A DNA stretch of 45,762 nucleotides from an uncultured Bacilli bacterium (GCA_947631205.1 CANRKL010000003.1:1-45762), one strand, 5' to 3'; counted from the stretch's first letter, positions 35,293 to 44,118 are shown. Notes: generated by a model from the letters alone, not told the origin. Translations and numbers: made by a program.

Positions 35293-36066
35293 ATGACATT
35301 TGAAGTCGGTAATAAAGTAACAAGATATAGTTATAAACATGATACGGTCTTTAAAATACTTAGAATAAAAGGACAAATGGCGTATCTAAAAGGAAATCAA
35401 GTAAGATTATATGCTGATTCACCGTTAGAAGATTTAAAATTATATGAAGAAGAAGAAGAAAAAGAAGAAGAAATCGATTTAAATTTAAATAGATTGGAAG
35501 ATAGAGGAGATTTTTTTTATTTACCAGGAAAAGTATTACATATTGATGCTGATGAAGAATATTTAAAAAGGTGCTTAGATTTTTATAAAAAAAATAAGGT
35601 TATGGTAGTAGGAAAAAGAATAGATGAAGAAAATATTTATAAAGAAATAAGAGGTCTTTTAGAAGAATATCAACCAGATATAGTCATAATAACAGGACAT
35701 GACGCATATTATGCCAAGAAGGGTAATCCTACTGACAATAAAAATTATCGAAACACCAACAACTTTATAAAAGCCGTAAAAGAAGCAAGAAAATACGAAA
35801 AAAGCCATGAAAAATTAGTAATCATTGCAGGAGCTTGCCAAAGTAACTACGAAGAATTAATAAAAGCAGGAGCCAATTTTGCATCAAGTCCCAAAAGAAT
35901 AAATATCCACTGTTTAGACCCAGCCGTTATAGCAACAACCATATCAATGAGTGAAAGAAATAGAGAAATAGACTTAGTAAACTTACTTAGCAAGACAAAA
36001 TATGGTCCAAATGGTATGGGAGGCATAAAAAGTAATGGAATGATGTATGTAGGATTCCCTAGATAG
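35293..36066 (+). CDS. yabG: YabG sporulation-specific protease
   Basis: Peptidase family C57 homologue, 257 aa. In Bacillus it is made in the mother cell under sigma-K and trims spore-coat proteins; in Clostridioides it processes cortex-hydrolase precursors. Recognisable segments include VITGHDAYYAKKG, IIAGACQSNYEELIKAGANFASSP (containing the likely catalytic cysteine) and INIHCLDPAV. An acidic glutamate-rich linker lies near residue 55. AGGGGGAT precedes the ATG. It lies between rsmA and veg exactly as in Bacillus. It is a strong marker of spore-forming ancestry. Confidence 0.92.
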   Translation: MTFEVGNKVTRYSYKHDTVFKILRIKGQMAYLKGNQVRLYADSPLEDLKLYEEEEEKEEEIDLNLNRLEDRGDFFYLPGKVLHIDADEEYLKRCLDFYKKNKVMVVGKRIDEENIYKEIRGLLEEYQPDIVIITGHDAYYAKKGNPTDNKNYRNTNNFIKAVKEARKYEKSHEKLVIIAGACQSNYEELIKAGANFASSPKRINIHCLDPAVIATTISMSERNREIDLVNLLSKTKYGPNGMGGIKSNGMMYVGFPR

Positions 36067-36074
36067 GGGGATAT

Positions 36075-36287
36075 ATGAATTTAGATATTGTAAGAGAAGA
36101 AATAAAACAATATTTGAATAAAAAAGTAGAAGTAAAAGTATATGGAATGAGAAATAAAAACTATAACTATGAAGGAATATTATCAGCAGTTTATCCTTAT
36201 GTATTTACAGTATTTATCCAAGGAAGTGAAAAAAGTTTTAACTATTCTGACGTAATAATTGGAGATGTTGTTGTAAAACCTTTGTAA
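36075..36287 (+). CDS. veg: Veg protein
   Basis: 70-residue member of the Veg family (DUF1021), a small SH3-like protein; in Bacillus it promotes biofilm genes by acting against SinR. The segment IKQYLNKKVEVKVYGMRNKN followed by EGILSAVYPYVFTV is characteristic. GGGGGAT, overlapping the yabG stop, serves as ribosome site, so it is likely co-transcribed with yabG. Confidence 0.9.
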   Translation: MNLDIVREEIKQYLNKKVEVKVYGMRNKNYNYEGILSAVYPYVFTVFIQGSEKSFNYSDVIIGDVVVKPL

Positions 36288-36292
36288 AATAC

Positions 36293-36321
36293 TTGAAAAA
36301 ATAAAAAGTTTGTTCTAAAAT
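36293..36321 (+). promoter_or_regulatory. Putative promoter for spoVG
   Basis: TTGAAA, 17 bases, TAAAAT, ending 33 bases before the start codon. In Bacillus spoVG is read by sigma-H; this resembles sigma-A. Confidence 0.5.
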
Positions 36322-36353
36322 AAAGTTAGAAACGTGTAATAGGAGGAGTTTAA

Positions 36354-36617
36354 ATGAAAATTACATCTGTGAATGTTCGTAAAATTGCGAAAGAAAATTC
36401 AAGATTGAAAGGAATTGCTTCAGTTCTAATAGATGATGCATTTGCAATTCATGATATTAGAATCATTGAGGGAGACAATGGACTATTTATAGCCATGCCA
36501 AGTAGAAAAACATCAAGTGGAGATTATAGAGATGTTTGTCATCCAGTAAATCAAGAAGTAAGAAAAACATTTGAAGAAGCAATTTTTACAGAATATAACA
36601 AAGAAGAAAAAGAATAA
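36354..36617 (+). CDS. spoVG: SpoVG regulator
   Basis: 87-residue nucleic-acid-binding regulator, widely conserved in Firmicutes also outside sporulation (septation, capsule, virulence regulation). Strong matches are MKITSVNVRKI, ASVLIDDAFAIHDIRIIEG and MPSRKTSSGDYRDVCHPVN. AGGAGGAG precedes the ATG. It has its own promoter and ends in a strong hairpin, so it is monocistronic. Confidence 0.97.
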   Translation: MKITSVNVRKIAKENSRLKGIASVLIDDAFAIHDIRIIEGDNGLFIAMPSRKTSSGDYRDVCHPVNQEVRKTFEEAIFTEYNKEEKE

Positions 36618-36641
36618 TTCTAGGAAACTAGAATTTTTTTT
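36616..36641 (+). terminator. Terminator after spoVG
   Basis: AATTCTAG-GAAA-CTAGAATT with a T-run; the stem begins inside the stop codon and has a GNRA tetraloop. Confidence 0.9.
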
Positions 36642-36675
36642 AATAAAAGTGCATATAAATACTTAGGTGAAGAAA

Positions 36676-36966
36676 ATGGAACAAAATATTGATTTAAATA
36701 CAAGCAGTCATGAAATAAATGTAATAGGAAGAAAAGAAATATATATAGGAGGAGTAAAAAAAATCAGTAGTTTTGACCATGAAGAATTTTTATTAGAAAC
36801 AACAATGGGGATGCTCTTATTAAAAGGAAGTGGGTTAGAAATATTAAAATTAGATACACAAGATGGGAAAGTAAGAATAAAAGGAAGAATAAATAGTTTA
36901 AGTTATATAGAAAATGGAAAAAGTAAAGGAAAAGAAGAAAGCTTTATGGCTAAATTATTTAAATAA
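36676..36966 (+). CDS. yabP: YabP-family spore cortex protein
   Basis: 96 residues matching the YabP/YqfC family: NTSSHEINVIGRKEIYIGGV followed by FLLETTMGMLLLKGSGLEIL. In Bacillus YabP and YabQ are needed for cortex formation, and YabP is mother-cell expressed under sigma-E. The track starts at a GTG at 36667 within the ribosome site; the ATG at 36676 has AGGTGA at a proper distance. It directly abuts yabQ (stop TAA then ATG), as in Bacillus yabP-yabQ-divIC. Confidence 0.88.
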   Translation: MEQNIDLNTSSHEINVIGRKEIYIGGVKKISSFDHEEFLLETTMGMLLLKGSGLEILKLDTQDGKVRIKGRINSLSYIENGKSKGKEESFMAKLFK

Positions 36967-37281
36967 ATGAGTGAAAAAATACAAATTATTTCTTTTATAT
37001 TTTCCTATATGTATGGTATCTTATTTGGACTATTAACTATAAAACATTTTAAAATAATAGAAAAATATCATGTAATATTTAAATACATAATAACATTAGT
37101 ATTTATATTAGATATAATGTTAGGATATATGCTTGGAATGTATAAAATAAATCAAGGAATATTTCATATATATTTTATAATAGTATGTTTTTTAGGATTT
37201 TGGTGTAGTTATTATTTACACAAATATGTCAAGAAAATAAAAAATAATTTTATAAAAAAGATAAATCAAAAAAGAATATGA
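36967..37281 (+). CDS. yabQ: YabQ-like spore cortex membrane protein
   Basis: 104-residue membrane protein with about three hydrophobic segments: IISFIFSYMYGILFGLL, YIITLVFILDIMLGYML and HIYFIIVCFLGFW, ending in a basic tail. Topology, size and position between yabP and divIC match YabQ, which with YabP is required for spore cortex assembly in Bacillus. Sequence conservation in this family is low, so the call rests on context as much as on sequence. Confidence 0.8.
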   Translation: MSEKIQIISFIFSYMYGILFGLLTIKHFKIIEKYHVIFKYIITLVFILDIMLGYMLGMYKINQGIFHIYFIIVCFLGFWCSYYLHKYVKKIKNNFIKKINQKRI

Positions 37282-37312
37282 TATAATAGTGGTTAGAATT
37301 GGAGAATGTAAT

Positions 37313-37612
37313 ATGCGAAAGGGACTTTATAAAGCAAAAAGAAGATTTGTAATGCTAAGTGTATTTTTTATAGGGATACTTTCTTTGTTTGTTGGAACAA
37401 TTTTTCAAGATTGGATGACCATAATGAGCAATAAACAAGATATGAAGTCTTTAAGCAATTATTATACTCAATTATTAGAAGAAGAAGAATCACTAACAAG
37501 TGAAGTTACAAAATTACATGATAATGACTATGTAGCAAGATATGCAAGAGAAAAATATATGTATTCACTACCGGGTGAAATAATTATAAAAATACCAGAA
37601 GAAGAAAATTAG
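37313..37612 (+). CDS. divIC: Cell-division protein DivIC (FtsB-like septum initiator)
   Basis: 99 residues: basic cytoplasmic start (RKGLYKAKRRF), a single membrane segment (LSVFFIGILSLFVGTIF), then an extracellular coiled coil and the conserved VARYAREKYMYSLPGE motif typical of DivIC/FtsB. It partners FtsL and DivIB in the divisome. The track uses GTG 37289; the ATG at 37313 has TTGGAGA eight bases upstream. It follows yabQ as in Bacillus. Confidence 0.92.
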   Translation: MRKGLYKAKRRFVMLSVFFIGILSLFVGTIFQDWMTIMSNKQDMKSLSNYYTQLLEEEESLTSEVTKLHDNDYVARYAREKYMYSLPGEIIIKIPEEEN

Positions 37613-37634
37613 ACTAGGAAATTTTCTTTTTTTT
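37604..37634 (+). terminator. Terminator after divIC
   Basis: GAAAATT, loop, AATTTTC, then eight T residues; overlaps the divIC stop codon. Confidence 0.75.
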
Positions 37635-37659
37635 AGTTACAATATTAATGTGATGAGTA

Positions 37660-38331
37660 ATGGACAAACAAATTTTAGAAATCAGAAATTTAAATATTAC
37701 AAAAAATAAAAGAATAATACTAAAAAAAATAGATTTAGATATTTATAGTAATAATTTTTATTGTGTTTTAGGAGAAAGTGGAACAGGGAAAACTTTATTA
37801 ATAAAGAATATTATGAAGTTAAAAAATAAAAATATTGATTATTATATAGATGAAGAAATAAAAAATAAAGATTGGAATAAAGAATTAAAAATAGAAGAAA
37901 AATCTAAAACAGTTAAAAATTATATTAAGAAAATTTTTAATAATGGAAAATATGAGAGTTATAAGTTAGCTTTATTAAAAAAAATTATGAATAATCAAAC
38001 ACTGGTGATTATAGATGATATAAGTAAATATTTTAATGAAGAAGAAAAAAAAGTGTTGTGGAAGTTATGTAGAAATAGAAAAATTGCTGTATTATATATG
38101 ACTAAAAATATTGAAGATGTTTTAGATTTTGATTATTTATTAATTTTAAAAAATAATCAAGTAGCAATTGAAGGGAAAACGAAGCAAGTTTTAAAAGAAG
38201 AAAAGCTTCTTAAGTTACTGGGATATAACTTACCTTTTTATTTAAATATGTCTTTGCAATTGGAGTTATATGGAATGATTGATAAAATAGGTTATAATAA
38301 AGAAGAATTGGAGAAGATGATATGGTCTTAA
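37660..38331 (+). CDS. Degenerate EcfA-type ABC ATPase (first of pair)
   Basis: 223-residue protein with the ABC fold: Walker A GESGTGKTLL near residue 40 and a Walker-B-like LVIIDDISKYF. It lacks the LSGGQ signature and Q-loop consensus; the residue after Walker B is Asp instead of the catalytic Glu, and the switch histidine region reads YMTKN. The segment between Walker A and B is much shorter than in working ATPases. Two such genes ahead of truA match the place of ecfA1-ecfA2 in other Firmicutes, where they drive vitamin uptake, but ecfT is missing. It overlaps the next gene by 10 bases. ATP binding is possible; hydrolysis is doubtful. Confidence 0.65.
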   Translation: MDKQILEIRNLNITKNKRIILKKIDLDIYSNNFYCVLGESGTGKTLLIKNIMKLKNKNIDYYIDEEIKNKDWNKELKIEEKSKTVKNYIKKIFNNGKYESYKLALLKKIMNNQTLVIIDDISKYFNEEEKKVLWKLCRNRKIAVLYMTKNIEDVLDFDYLLILKNNQVAIEGKTKQVLKEEKLLKLLGYNLPFYLNMSLQLELYGMIDKIGYNKEELEKMIWS

Positions 38332-38963
38332 GATTGTGTAATTTTGTAAAAGAAAATGGAATAAATGTTTTAGTAAATTTTCCAGCTTCGATTGATAAAA
38401 TGGAATCTAATGAAAAATTTGGATATGTTCATCATAGACGGGAAAAGAAGAAAGAAACATTGTTAGATTTTTTGAAATTGAGTAATCAAACAGAAGAAAA
38501 AATTTTTAAATCTTTAAAATTAGTTAAATTAAATAATGAATTACTAAAAGAAAAATTAGATAATTTAACATTAGTTGAAAGACAGAAAAGTGAGTTTGCC
38601 TATGCTTTATTAATTAAATCAAATGTTATAGTAATTGATAGGTTTTTTGAAAATTTGATATGGGGAGAACAACAGTATTTTAAAAGATTGTTAAGAAATT
38701 TGGTTGAAAAACAAAAAAAGAGTATTATTTTACTGGAGAATGATATGAATTTTATTTGTGAATTTGTAAGAAAAATTATATTGTTTGATAATAAAGGTAA
38801 TTATGAAGAAATTAGTGATTTTTATGATGAGAGAATTTATAAAAATATAAGAATGCCTAAAACTGTAGAATTAATTAAATATTTTGAAAAAAAGGGTCAT
38901 CAAGTAGACCATGAAATAACTTTTAATGAAACATTGAAGGCAATTTATCGAGGTAGAGCATGA
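38322..38963 (+). CDS. Degenerate EcfA-type ABC ATPase (second of pair, no Walker A)
   Basis: 213 residues resembling the second EcfA subunit but without a P-loop: the N-terminus goes straight to a strand (INVLVNFP) with no GxxGxGK. A relic of the signature appears as LTLVERQKSEFAYALL (for LSGGQ...), the Walker-B-like VIVIDRFFE lacks the Glu, and the switch histidine is replaced (LLENDMNF). The C-terminal tail KTVELIKYFEKKGH resembles the EcfA tail. It overlaps its neighbours at both ends (10 and 4 bases), so the frame is under translation constraint. Reading frames are intact, so it is diverged rather than a simple pseudogene. Confidence 0.6.
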   Translation: MVLRLCNFVKENGINVLVNFPASIDKMESNEKFGYVHHRREKKKETLLDFLKLSNQTEEKIFKSLKLVKLNNELLKEKLDNLTLVERQKSEFAYALLIKSNVIVIDRFFENLIWGEQQYFKRLLRNLVEKQKKSIILLENDMNFICEFVRKIILFDNKGNYEEISDFYDERIYKNIRMPKTVELIKYFEKKGHQVDHEITFNETLKAIYRGRA

Positions 38964-39682
38964 GATATTTAGCTAAGATAAGTTATGATGGAAGTAAATA
39001 TAATGGTTTTCAGAGATTAAATGATTTGAAATCAATTCAAAAGACTTTAGAAGATACTTTGATGATAATGTTTAAGAAGAAAATAGTAGTAAAAGGGGCG
39101 GGGAGAACGGATGCTTTAGTGCACGCTTATATGCAATGTATCCATTTTGATTTAGATAACAATATTAGTCCTCAAAAATTAAAATATGCCTTAAATAGAC
39201 TTCTTCCTGGGTCAATAGCTGTTAATGATATTACTTTGGTTGATGATAATTTTCATGCAAGATATTCAGTAAAAGAAAAATGTTATGAATATAAGATATA
39301 TATGGGAGAAAAAAATGCTTTTTTAGAAAATTATGCTTATTTTTTACCTCAAAAATTAGATATTAAAAAAATGAGAAAAGCGGGAAATTTGTTTGTAGGA
39401 AGACATGATTTTCGAAATTTTGTTTCAGGAAAAAGAGGAAATTATGAAAGTATAATAAGTAGTTTAAAAATAAAAAAAGATGGGAATTTTTTAGATATTG
39501 AAATTAAGGGAAAAAGTTTTTATAAATATATGGTGAGAAAAATTGTGGGAGCTTTAATTGATGTAGGAGTAGGAAGATGTGACATTTTAGATATAAAAAA
39601 AGCCTTAGATGATTATGAAAAAAAATCACAGTTTTTTGTAGCGCCACCCATGGGACTTTATTTAGTTTGGATAAAATACTAA
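38960..39682 (+). CDS. truA: tRNA pseudouridine(38-40) synthase TruA
   Basis: Isomerises uridines 38-40 in the anticodon arm of many tRNAs. The catalytic aspartate is in GAGRTDALVHA near residue 55; the start RYLAKISYDGSKYNGFQ and late segments YMVRKIVGALIDVG are typical. 240 aa. It overlaps the upstream gene by ATGA, suggesting coupled translation. Downstream rplM-rpsI, usual neighbours, are absent. Confidence 0.96.
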   Translation: MRYLAKISYDGSKYNGFQRLNDLKSIQKTLEDTLMIMFKKKIVVKGAGRTDALVHAYMQCIHFDLDNNISPQKLKYALNRLLPGSIAVNDITLVDDNFHARYSVKEKCYEYKIYMGEKNAFLENYAYFLPQKLDIKKMRKAGNLFVGRHDFRNFVSGKRGNYESIISSLKIKKDGNFLDIEIKGKSFYKYMVRKIVGALIDVGVGRCDILDIKKALDDYEKKSQFFVAPPMGLYLVWIKY

Positions 39683-39749
39683 AAGGATAATAATTGACTT
39701 TTGATGTTAATTGAGATAGGATAAAATGCGATTAAGGGAGGTTTTTTAG

Positions 39750-40538
39750 ATGTTTGATTTTTATTTAGGTCCTGTTTATGATGTCTTAAGTGAAAAAATC
39801 AATAATATGACAGATAAAAAAATTATAAAAGATAAGTGGAATATGGTTTTTAAATTAATGATGTATACTTCATTAGAAAAAGAGCTTTTTACAAAAGATG
39901 AATTGGCGATGTTTTGTTATATTTATGAAAATGAAAATTATTTTGCAACAAATTCAAAGATTTATCAAAAATTACTAGACAGTTATAATTGGTGTCAAAA
40001 ATTTGTTACTCATGTATTAACAGAAGAAAAATTAGATAATAAATACATAAGTGAAGAAAATATAAAAAAACTAAAATCAATGAAGATGTTTTTAAGATGT
40101 GTTATTTATGATACTCCATGGGATTATGAAGTACCAGATATAACATTAACAAATGCCAATTATGAATTAATAAAAAATTATAAAAATGTATCTGAAATAA
40201 TAATAGAAGGTTTAAAAAATAATTATCCTTATTCTTTAGTAATCAATAAAATTAATTTATATTTGGGATTTAAAAAAGAAAGTGAACAAGCTATGTCATA
40301 TATGAGAATAGCAAATAGAAAAAGAACGTTAGGTCAAAATGAAACTATGAGAAAATATATTATAGATGATTTAATGAAAAATCCTGAAAATGTAAAAAAT
40401 TATTCTAAAGAATATTTGTTAAATACAAAAGAGGAGTTAATTGAATTATCAATGATAAATGAAAATATTGATGAACAAATAAAAGAATTAGAAACTATAA
40501 ATGTAATCAATAAAAATTTATTAGAAAGAAAAAAGTAG
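39750..40538 (+). CDS. Uncharacterised protein, 262 aa
   Basis: I do not recognise this protein. It is predicted soluble and mostly helical, without signal peptide or membrane segment. Tryptophans cluster near DTPWDYEVPD, and a long charged helix makes the C-terminal 40 residues. AGGGAGG precedes the ATG, with a promoter-like TTGACT-17-TAGGAT upstream (39693-39721). A large hairpin ends the gene, so it is a separate transcription unit from the TelA-like gene although the two are neighbours. Confidence 0.75.
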   Translation: MFDFYLGPVYDVLSEKINNMTDKKIIKDKWNMVFKLMMYTSLEKELFTKDELAMFCYIYENENYFATNSKIYQKLLDSYNWCQKFVTHVLTEEKLDNKYISEENIKKLKSMKMFLRCVIYDTPWDYEVPDITLTNANYELIKNYKNVSEIIIEGLKNNYPYSLVINKINLYLGFKKESEQAMSYMRIANRKRTLGQNETMRKYIIDDLMKNPENVKNYSKEYLLNTKEELIELSMINENIDEQIKELETINVINKNLLERKK

Positions 40539-40555
40539 TAAATTATGAAAATGTC

Positions 40556-40595
40556 AGAAGTAATTTTAATAATTGATTAAATTTACTTCTTTTTG
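40556..40595 (+). terminator. Terminator after the 262-aa gene
   Basis: AGAAGTAATTTTAAT, loop AATTG, ATTAAATTTACTTCT, followed by T residues: a 15-bp stem with a single mismatch. Confidence 0.85.
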
Positions 40596-40610
40596 TTTTT
40601 CTGCTATAAT
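40582..40610 (+). promoter_or_regulatory. Promoter for the TelA-like repeat protein
   Basis: TTTACT, 17 bases, TATAAT, with TGC before the -10 (extended -10), 26 bases ahead of the start codon. The -35 lies within the terminator stem of the preceding gene. Confidence 0.6.
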
Positions 40611-40635
40611 AAATGACATTTAGATGGTGATTATT

Positions 40636-43600
40636 ATGGATTTTGAAAAATTTTTTGAGATTTTACCTGTAGAAACAAAAATATTTATTTTATCAGTTTT
40701 GCCATATTTAAATTATTATTCATTTGATAAAATAGATATGATAATTAATGAAAAATCATATTTTGATTATGATTCTAAAATGTTATTTGTACTTTTAAGT
40801 GGCTTATTAAAAGATGATGAATGTGTAGGTTTATTAAATGAGTATAATATTTCATTTTCATTTGAATATGAACATATTAATAAAGAAAAAAAAGAATTTA
40901 AATATATAACAAATTATATTCCTAAATATAATGATAAAGCAAAGTATTTTTTATTAAGTCCTTTAGATATAGTTCTTGAATCTTTAAAGTTTTGTACAGT
41001 TCATACTAGAGCATATGCAGATATTATTATGGTGCACGATGAAAGAGATAATAACTCTAATGAATTTAAAAATAAAATAACTAAAATAAATAATAGAAGA
41101 AAAGAAGAACAAAGACAAAAAATAGAAAAAGATTTATATAAAAATCTATCTTTTTCTCTAGTATCTTTTTTAGAAGAGGCTAGTAAAATAAGACAGATAT
41201 TACTTAATAATTTAAAAAATAATGATATATGTAGAAAAATGAACGAAGATATTACACCAATTTCTTTCTTACTAGCGTCATTTTATTATCAAGATATTCC
41301 AATATTAAACAATATTAGTGAAAAACAAGCTATAATGTCTTTATTTAAGGATAAAAAAATTACCAAAAATAAAATAATCAACTTATTAGATATTGAGATT
41401 GATAAAAGGTTAAAAAACATAAAGAAAGAAGTTTTATTTATAAAAGAATATTTCTATAGATATATTAATGATTTAGGAAAAGAAGGTATAAAAAAAGAAA
41501 ATATAACAGTATCAGATATTTTAAATAAAGCATTAAATCATAAATATACAAATAGTTACACAGTTGATACATTATTTTCTTTGATGGATGTTAATATTAA
41601 GGAATTTGATAATTTAAAAGAATTGGTAAATAGGCGATTAAAAGAATTAAATTGCAAAGAAGAAAATCAAAAAATACAAAATTTATATAATCTTTTAGAA
41701 AATGATACAAAAGATTTAATAGAAGATAGTTGTAAAATATATAAATTAATAACAAAAGAGATGGCTAAAAATAATTATAATAAAAAAGTTTTACAAACTT
41801 TAGAGGATGTGGAAAGTATATCTTTATTTATTGCTATATGTTATTTTGATGAAGATATAAATTATTTCTTTTTAAAAGAACAAATAGATTTAGATAAAAT
41901 ATTAGATTTTTTAAAGATTAATGTATCTAAAGAAGATATGGAAAGAGAGAAAGTAGATAGAAAAATATTAAGAGAAAGATTTATAAAATTTGTAGATATA
42001 AAAGAAGGAAAAAAGATAAAAGTTAAAGATATTATTGACAATTATTGTGATAAAACAATTAATAAAAGTATGATAATGGAAAATATAATAGATGTACTTA
42101 CAATGAATGATAGTATTAATTTTTTTAGTCAATTAAAAGAATATGTGGCAAATAAAGAAAGTAGAAAAGAACAAATATTACAAGAAAAAATTTTTCATAA
42201 TATGCAAATAGATGTTGTTAAATATTTGGAAAGAACATCAGGTTTTTATAGTTTTTTGAAATATAGAATAAAACAAGCAAGTAATAACGATTTATTTTCA
42301 ATTGCACTTATTTTAAGTGCTGTAAACGATAATTATTATCTTGAAAAATTTATGAAAAATTTAGGATTTAATAACACAAGTATTTTATATTATTTATCTC
42401 TTAATGAAATAAAATATGATTCTAATATTTTGGTTTTACAAGACTTTGAAGAATTTATACTAGTAAAAGAAAAGAGAGAAGATATAACAATAAATGACAT
42501 ATTAAAAAAGGCTTTTGATGAAAAGTTAGTTGGAAGTGTATACTATGCTAAATTTTTAAAATATTTTGGATATACTTTTAAGGATTTTAAAGATTTTGAT
42601 TTAATATTTAAAAATAATTTAGAAAAAATTAAAAGAGAAAATGAAATAAGTAATATGGAAAATAAAATAAATCATTACAATAAAGAAACAAAAGATTTTA
42701 TAATTGTTTCTTCAAAAATTTATCAAAAACTTCAAAATAATATATATAATAAAACTTTAATTGATACAGATAATGATGTAGTAGTATTGTCAATAATATT
42801 AGCTTTAGGATATTTAAATAATAAGGATTTTCAATTTTTTAAAAATTATAATTTAGATTTAAATGAAATATTAAATCAATTTGAATTAAATGAAGATTTT
42901 TTTAAAGAATTTGATGAGGTAGACTATAACATAATTATAGATAAATATGGAAAATATTTAGAAAAAGAAAAGTTAAGTGTTCATGAAATTATTTTATTAG
43001 TGCTTAATAATATAAATGACAATTCATTTTTGAAAAAATTAGTAAATAAAAATTATGAAAAACTAAAAAAAGAAATAATGGTAGGTAAGCCATATGAAAT
43101 GACTTTAACATTTGATGAGAGAATAAAAATATTAGAAGATATGAAAGTTGATAACTTAAATTTTAAGGATTATAGTTCTCTTATATCTTTTGGAGATAAT
43201 TTAGTAATTCACTCAAAATATTTAAATCAAATTTTTACAAAAGTTTTATTAAGTGATTCAAATGAAGCATCAATTATTAAAATAAATGAAATGCTTAATA
43301 ATATATATTTAAAGAAAGAAGAAAAAGACAAGGAAAAGAAAAGTATTTTTAAAAGATTTTTTGCGATTGATGTAACAGATAATGATGAGAAAGTTACTTT
43401 AAATGAAGAAGCTATCCAAGAATTAGGTAAATCAATAGAAGAAACATTAAAAAATCTAAAACAAGAATACCGACAATATAAAGAATTATTAATGTATTCT
43501 CAAATATATCAACAAAAAAATTATATGTATTATGAAAAATCTTTAGAAATAATAAAATTAATGGAAGATGATACCCTTAAAAAAGAAGATTATAACTTAA

Positions 43601-44025
43601 TGACTAACTTAGATTATTTACAACAAAAAGCTCAAAGATTTAAAACAACAGATTTATTAATTAAACAAAATTTGATTAGCGTTATGGAAGCTATAAAAAC
43701 GCACAATATGACAATTAATGCTTTAGAATTAGCAAGAGATGTTTTAATACCTTTAGTTACTTTACAACTATCAATTACTAAAGGAAGAGAAAATGAAAGA
43801 AAAGGAATAGAACTTTCTCAAGATGTTTTTTCTTTATTTCAAACATTGTTAAACAATAATGCAGTTGGGACTCAAGAAAATATGGAGAAATTAAAAAATT
43901 CTACTATGTTAAATGATGAAACGATTAATTTATTAAATAATAATATAATTAGTTATTTACAAGTATTAAATGAAAATAAAGATGATAATAAATTAGTATT
44001 AGAAAGAAAGATAAAAGAAGAATAG
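40636..44025 (+). CDS. Large helical-repeat protein with TelA-like C-terminal domain
   Basis: 1129 residues, cytoplasmic, lysine/asparagine-rich. The C-terminal part (about 815-1129) resembles the TelA (toxic anion resistance) family: a start like ISFGDNLVIHSKYLNQIF, a short basic insert, a long helical stretch, then QRFKTTDLLIKQNLISVM, comparable to TelA's R.DLxxxR...QxxxQIR region. Residues about 165-825 look like four diverged tandem units of about 165 residues, each with a pattern like SISLFIAICYFDEDI...IDLDKIL, reminiscent of Clp N-domain repeats (EHLLLALL...LGVDL). The Clp-like reading is inference. No AAA+ motor is present. The ATG at 40636 has TGGTGAT upstream; the track's start lies in that site. 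Role unknown; TelA proteins are linked to stress and tellurite tolerance. Confidence 0.6.
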   Translation: MDFEKFFEILPVETKIFILSVLPYLNYYSFDKIDMIINEKSYFDYDSKMLFVLLSGLLKDDECVGLLNEYNISFSFEYEHINKEKKEFKYITNYIPKYNDKAKYFLLSPLDIVLESLKFCTVHTRAYADIIMVHDERDNNSNEFKNKITKINNRRKEEQRQKIEKDLYKNLSFSLVSFLEEASKIRQILLNNLKNNDICRKMNEDITPISFLLASFYYQDIPILNNISEKQAIMSLFKDKKITKNKIINLLDIEIDKRLKNIKKEVLFIKEYFYRYINDLGKEGIKKENITVSDILNKALNHKYTNSYTVDTLFSLMDVNIKEFDNLKELVNRRLKELNCKEENQKIQNLYNLLENDTKDLIEDSCKIYKLITKEMAKNNYNKKVLQTLEDVESISLFIAICYFDEDINYFFLKEQIDLDKILDFLKINVSKEDMEREKVDRKILRERFIKFVDIKEGKKIKVKDIIDNYCDKTINKSMIMENIIDVLTMNDSINFFSQLKEYVANKESRKEQILQEKIFHNMQIDVVKYLERTSGFYSFLKYRIKQASNNDLFSIALILSAVNDNYYLEKFMKNLGFNNTSILYYLSLNEIKYDSNILVLQDFEEFILVKEKREDITINDILKKAFDEKLVGSVYYAKFLKYFGYTFKDFKDFDLIFKNNLEKIKRENEISNMENKINHYNKETKDFIIVSSKIYQKLQNNIYNKTLIDTDNDVVVLSIILALGYLNNKDFQFFKNYNLDLNEILNQFELNEDFFKEFDEVDYNIIIDKYGKYLEKEKLSVHEIILLVLNNINDNSFLKKLVNKNYEKLKKEIMVGKPYEMTLTFDERIKILEDMKVDNLNFKDYSSLISFGDNLVIHSKYLNQIFTKVLLSDSNEASIIKINEMLNNIYLKKEEKDKEKKSIFKRFFAIDVTDNDEKVTLNEEAIQELGKSIEETLKNLKQEYRQYKELLMYSQIYQQKNYMYYEKSLEIIKLMEDDTLKKEDYNLMTNLDYLQQKAQRFKTTDLLIKQNLISVMEAIKTHNMTINALELARDVLIPLVTLQLSITKGRENERKGIELSQDVFSLFQTLLNNNAVGTQENMEKLKNSTMLNDETINLLNNNIISYLQVLNENKDDNKLVLERKIKEE

Positions 44026-44118
44026 AAAAATTTTAGGTTTAAATAACAAATTTATTTTAAATGTATTAGATTGTCCAAATACTAAAATAACTAAGTGATA
44101 TAAAAGAAATAAATAATT

